Shown here: in pieces, positions 62,552 through 64,000 of the stretch
Layout of the letters: every line of letters starts with the position of its first letter
Position numbering within the stretch: position 1 is the stretch's first letter
Assembly: GCA_934351445.1 (NCBI GenBank)
Contig: CAKRIZ010000001.1
Span: forward strand, 248,001-312,000
Length of the DNA: 64,000 nt
Source of the DNA: an uncultured Eubacterium sp.
GTDB taxonomy: Bacteria; Bacillota; Clostridia; Lachnospirales; Lachnospiraceae
Direction: 5' to 3'
Program-made: the position numbers and the translations under genes
Notes under the pieces: model-generated
What the model was told of the DNA's origin: nothing
Database searches by the model: none
What the model saw: only the letters and a program-made list of their open reading frames with translations

Positions 62552-63613
62552 CTACCTCGTAATTTGCGCATCCGCATCCAGATATGTGTCCACATTTTCT
62601 GCCGTGACTTTCTGGTACGGGAGATAGATGCTGTTCATGTTCACAAAGTCAATCTTGTCAAATCCTTCACCCGACACGGATGCGAATACAAGGTCTGACA
62701 TTGCTTTTGCCTGTCCCTCTTTATCATTATAGACGGTTGCCTCCATACGAGAAGCCTTGACAGCTTCTAATGCCTCCCTGATTCCGTCGATGCCAAAGAC
62801 TGCGGGCATGTCATTTTGGGTATACCGCATCTGCTGGTAACTGTCAAGTGCCCCGAGCGCCATATCATCATTGTTCGCCAGCACGAGTTCAATCGAATTC
62901 CCATACTGAGTGATCAGCTGATCCATCCGGTTTTGCGCCTGTGCACGTTTCCAGTTTGCAGTCTCACAGCCGAGTTTTTCCAGCTTGATCCCCTTCGACC
63001 GGATATATTCCACCACGCTCTCTGTCCGCACGATTGCGTCCTGATGTCCCATCTCTCCCTCTAAGATCACATATTGGATCACACCATCCTGATTGCGGTC
63101 AATCGCTTTATTGTCCATAATTGCCGCCACAGCCAGTTCTCCCTGCATCACACCGGATTGCAACGCCTTTGCCCCGACATAATACAGCTGATCCCAGCGC
63201 ATCAGATCCTCTGCCACGGGCTCCCGGTTGAAAAATATGATCGGCACATTATTTTCTTTGGCATATTCTATAATCTGGGATGGATCCGTCCGGTCTGCCA
63301 GATTCACACATAATACATTACACCCTTCGTCGATCATCTCTTTGATCTGGTCATTTTGCGTCTTCTGTGAACCAACTGCATCACGGACTGTGACCATGAC
63401 CTCATAGCTGCCTCGATCCCGGCTCAAAGACTCTTTAAAGCAGCGTACCAGCTCGCTGACAAAAATATCACTCTGGTCATAGCAAGCCACACCGACATAA
63501 ATCTGATTTGCATCCACTGTTTCGTCCGTGCCACAGCCCATGAGCAGACACGCGGTCATGGCAAACAGGAAAAAAGCTGTAGACAGATGCTTTCTGATTC
63601 TGTTTTGTTCCAT
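62552..63613 (-). CDS. MglB-like galactose/glucose-type binding lipoprotein
   Basis: 353 residues. Lipobox LLMGC (Cys near 27). The type 1 periplasmic-binding fold is close to MglB: YVGVACYDQSDIFVSEL, NVPIIFFNREPV, YYVGAKALQSGVMQGELA, the calcium loop DRNQDGVIQYVILEGEMGHQDA, LVLANNDDMALGALDSY and VFGIDGIREALEAVK. Galactose or glucose is a reasonable guess. No permease or ATPase gene adjoins it; the neighbours are a truncated gene upstream and a cNMP-binding protein downstream, so it may serve sensing rather than transport. Confidence 0.88.
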   Translation of the reverse strand: MEQNRIRKHLSTAFFLFAMTACLLMGCGTDETVDANQIYVGVACYDQSDIFVSELVRCFKESLSRDRGSYEVMVTVRDAVGSQKTQNDQIKEMIDEGCNVLCVNLADRTDPSQIIEYAKENNVPIIFFNREPVAEDLMRWDQLYYVGAKALQSGVMQGELAVAAIMDNKAIDRNQDGVIQYVILEGEMGHQDAIVRTESVVEYIRSKGIKLEKLGCETANWKRAQAQNRMDQLITQYGNSIELVLANNDDMALGALDSYQQMRYTQNDMPAVFGIDGIREALEAVKASRMEATVYNDKEGQAKAMSDLVFASVSGEGFDKIDFVNMNSIYLPYQKVTAENVDTYLDADAQITR

Positions 63614-63660
63614 ATTTTTGATTCCTATTTTTACTTTTATTTTACTTTTATTCTACTTTT

Positions 63661-63696
63661 ATTTCTATATTTATTTCTATATTTATTTCTATATTT
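63661..63696. repeat. 12-bp tandem repeat (three units) upstream of the MglB-like gene
   Basis: ATTTCTATATTT occurs three times in a row, preceded by related TACTTTTATT-like units (63633-63660). The whole 63614-63707 stretch is very A+T-rich and lies in the 5' region of the MglB-like gene, between about 45 and 85 bp before its start. Unit number could vary by slippage. Confidence 0.8.
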
Positions 63697-63712
63697 ATTT
63701 TTATGTATTTCT

Positions 63713-63754
63713 GTCCATCATGCCGGTTTTCCGGCTCTGTGAGCTATGATGGAC
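63713..63754. promoter_or_regulatory. Nested hairpin downstream of the truncated gene
   Basis: Outer arms GTCCATCAT (63713-63721) and ATGATGGAC (63746-63754), inner stem GCCGG/CCGGC with a TTTT loop. There is no T-run; it may stabilise or end the upstream transcript. Confidence 0.45.
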
Positions 63755-63774
63755 GCTGACCGCACATCTGCCTG

Positions 63775-64000
63775 TCACTGGCTCATAATAAATAACAGTT
63801 CCTGATTTTCATCTGTAAACAGTTCGTCCCTGCGAAGCACGGTATACCCTGCCGTGATATCTTCCATATCGTGGACGGTTCCGTTTAATTGATCTACTAC
63901 CGCAGACATACTCTGATATCCTGCATCAAATTCATCAGGAACAATGAGACACTTTGCATAATCGTTATCCAGATAATACACAGCCTCTGTTGAATTGCCG
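63775..64000 (-). CDS. C-terminal part of a gene cut by the window edge, possibly a binding protein
   Basis: The frame is open to the window end and gives GNSTEAVYYLDNDYAKCLIV, PDEFDAGYQSMSAVVDQL, DMEDITAGYTVLRRDELFTDENQ and a final LLFIMSQ. The first Met codon inside (GTG at 63981) is not a credible start because the frame continues upstream. The pattern PDEF.AGY...A......GY.V+RR..LF...NQ.LLF resembles the end of sugar-binding-protein-like sequences in clostridia, but this is a weak impression. It is followed by a hairpin and the MglB-like gene. Confidence 0.6.
   Translation of the reverse strand, partial: GNSTEAVYYLDNDYAKCLIVPDEFDAGYQSMSAVVDQLNGTVHDMEDITAGYTVLRRDELFTDENQELLFIMSQ

Noticed and set aside
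63528..63749. Plus-strand open frame with repeated FYFYIY residues
   Set aside because: It is the translation of an AT-rich tandem repeat and the antisense of the MglB-like gene start; no ribosome site.

Overview
The window looks like a chromosomal segment of a motile, saccharolytic anaerobic Firmicute, most probably a Lachnospiraceae-type Clostridium relative. The basis is the gene content: a long chemoreceptor, a B12-dependent regulatory leader, ThiC under a TPP riboswitch, clostridial-type lipoproteins, a PotC-PotD fusion, fucI/fucU, AAGGAGG-type ribosome sites and moderate GC. No rRNA, CRISPR array, prophage or intact transposase gene is visible. Almost every gene is on the minus strand; the plus-strand exceptions are a NUDIX hydrolase, an AraC regulator, a secreted Big_2 protein, an XRE remnant, hisJ and its neighbour.

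Layout. 1-5750: an alpha-glucan uptake operon (binding protein, two permeases, 4-alpha-glucanotransferase) with three LacI-type operators in its promoter, followed by its LacI-family regulator. 5.9-11.7 kb: NUDIX, DegV, DUF2520, YitT, cytidylate-kinase-like, ArsB/NhaD-type transporter, small lipoprotein. 11.8-16 kb: glycogen/maltodextrin phosphorylase, divergent AraC regulator, secreted Big_2 protein. 16-23.4 kb: tRNA-Leu, lysA, cell-wall amidase, mgtE, an EAL-domain membrane protein, a secreted protein, tRNA-Thr. 23.4-29.7 kb: lytic transglycosylase, purB, purF, purC, gpmI. 29.7-33.8 kb: CapA-like lipoprotein, membrane protein, and a PadR-DUF1700-(decayed DUF4097)-PspC module. 33.9-36.2 kb: thiC with TPP riboswitch, then two gene remnants. 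36.2-39.6 kb: tpiA, pgk, gap. 39.7-41.8 kb: a 0.45-kb MITE-like element inserted in front of hisJ and a DUF6062-like gene. 41.9-46.4 kb: potA-potB-potCD polyamine transporter. 46.6-48.9 kb: fucose isomerase and mutarotase. 49.0-55.8 kb: a cobalamin-riboswitch operon. 55.9-64 kb: chemoreceptor, an AT-rich ATPase gene, a YjbR-MGMT fusion, an ECF sigma/anti-sigma pair, a cNMP-binding protein, an MglB-like binding protein and a truncated gene.

Most notable: (1) the cobalamin-riboswitch operon encodes a lipoprotein form of the cobaltochelatase CbiK with its metal-binding residues intact, a lipoprotein with two NEAT-like repeats, a BtuF-BtuC-BtuD-type importer whose ATPase carries an extra C-terminal domain, and a YczE-type membrane protein. 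This suggests tetrapyrrole/corrinoid processing at the cell surface. (2) There are three families of non-coding dispersed elements: a 134-bp multi-stem element in two identical full copies plus two fragments; a 33-bp palindrome whose four copies all lie directly behind intrinsic terminators; and a 454-bp MITE-like element with 23-bp terminal inverted repeats and an 11-bp direct repeat at its ends. All homology statements come from reading the sequence; none was confirmed by a database search.
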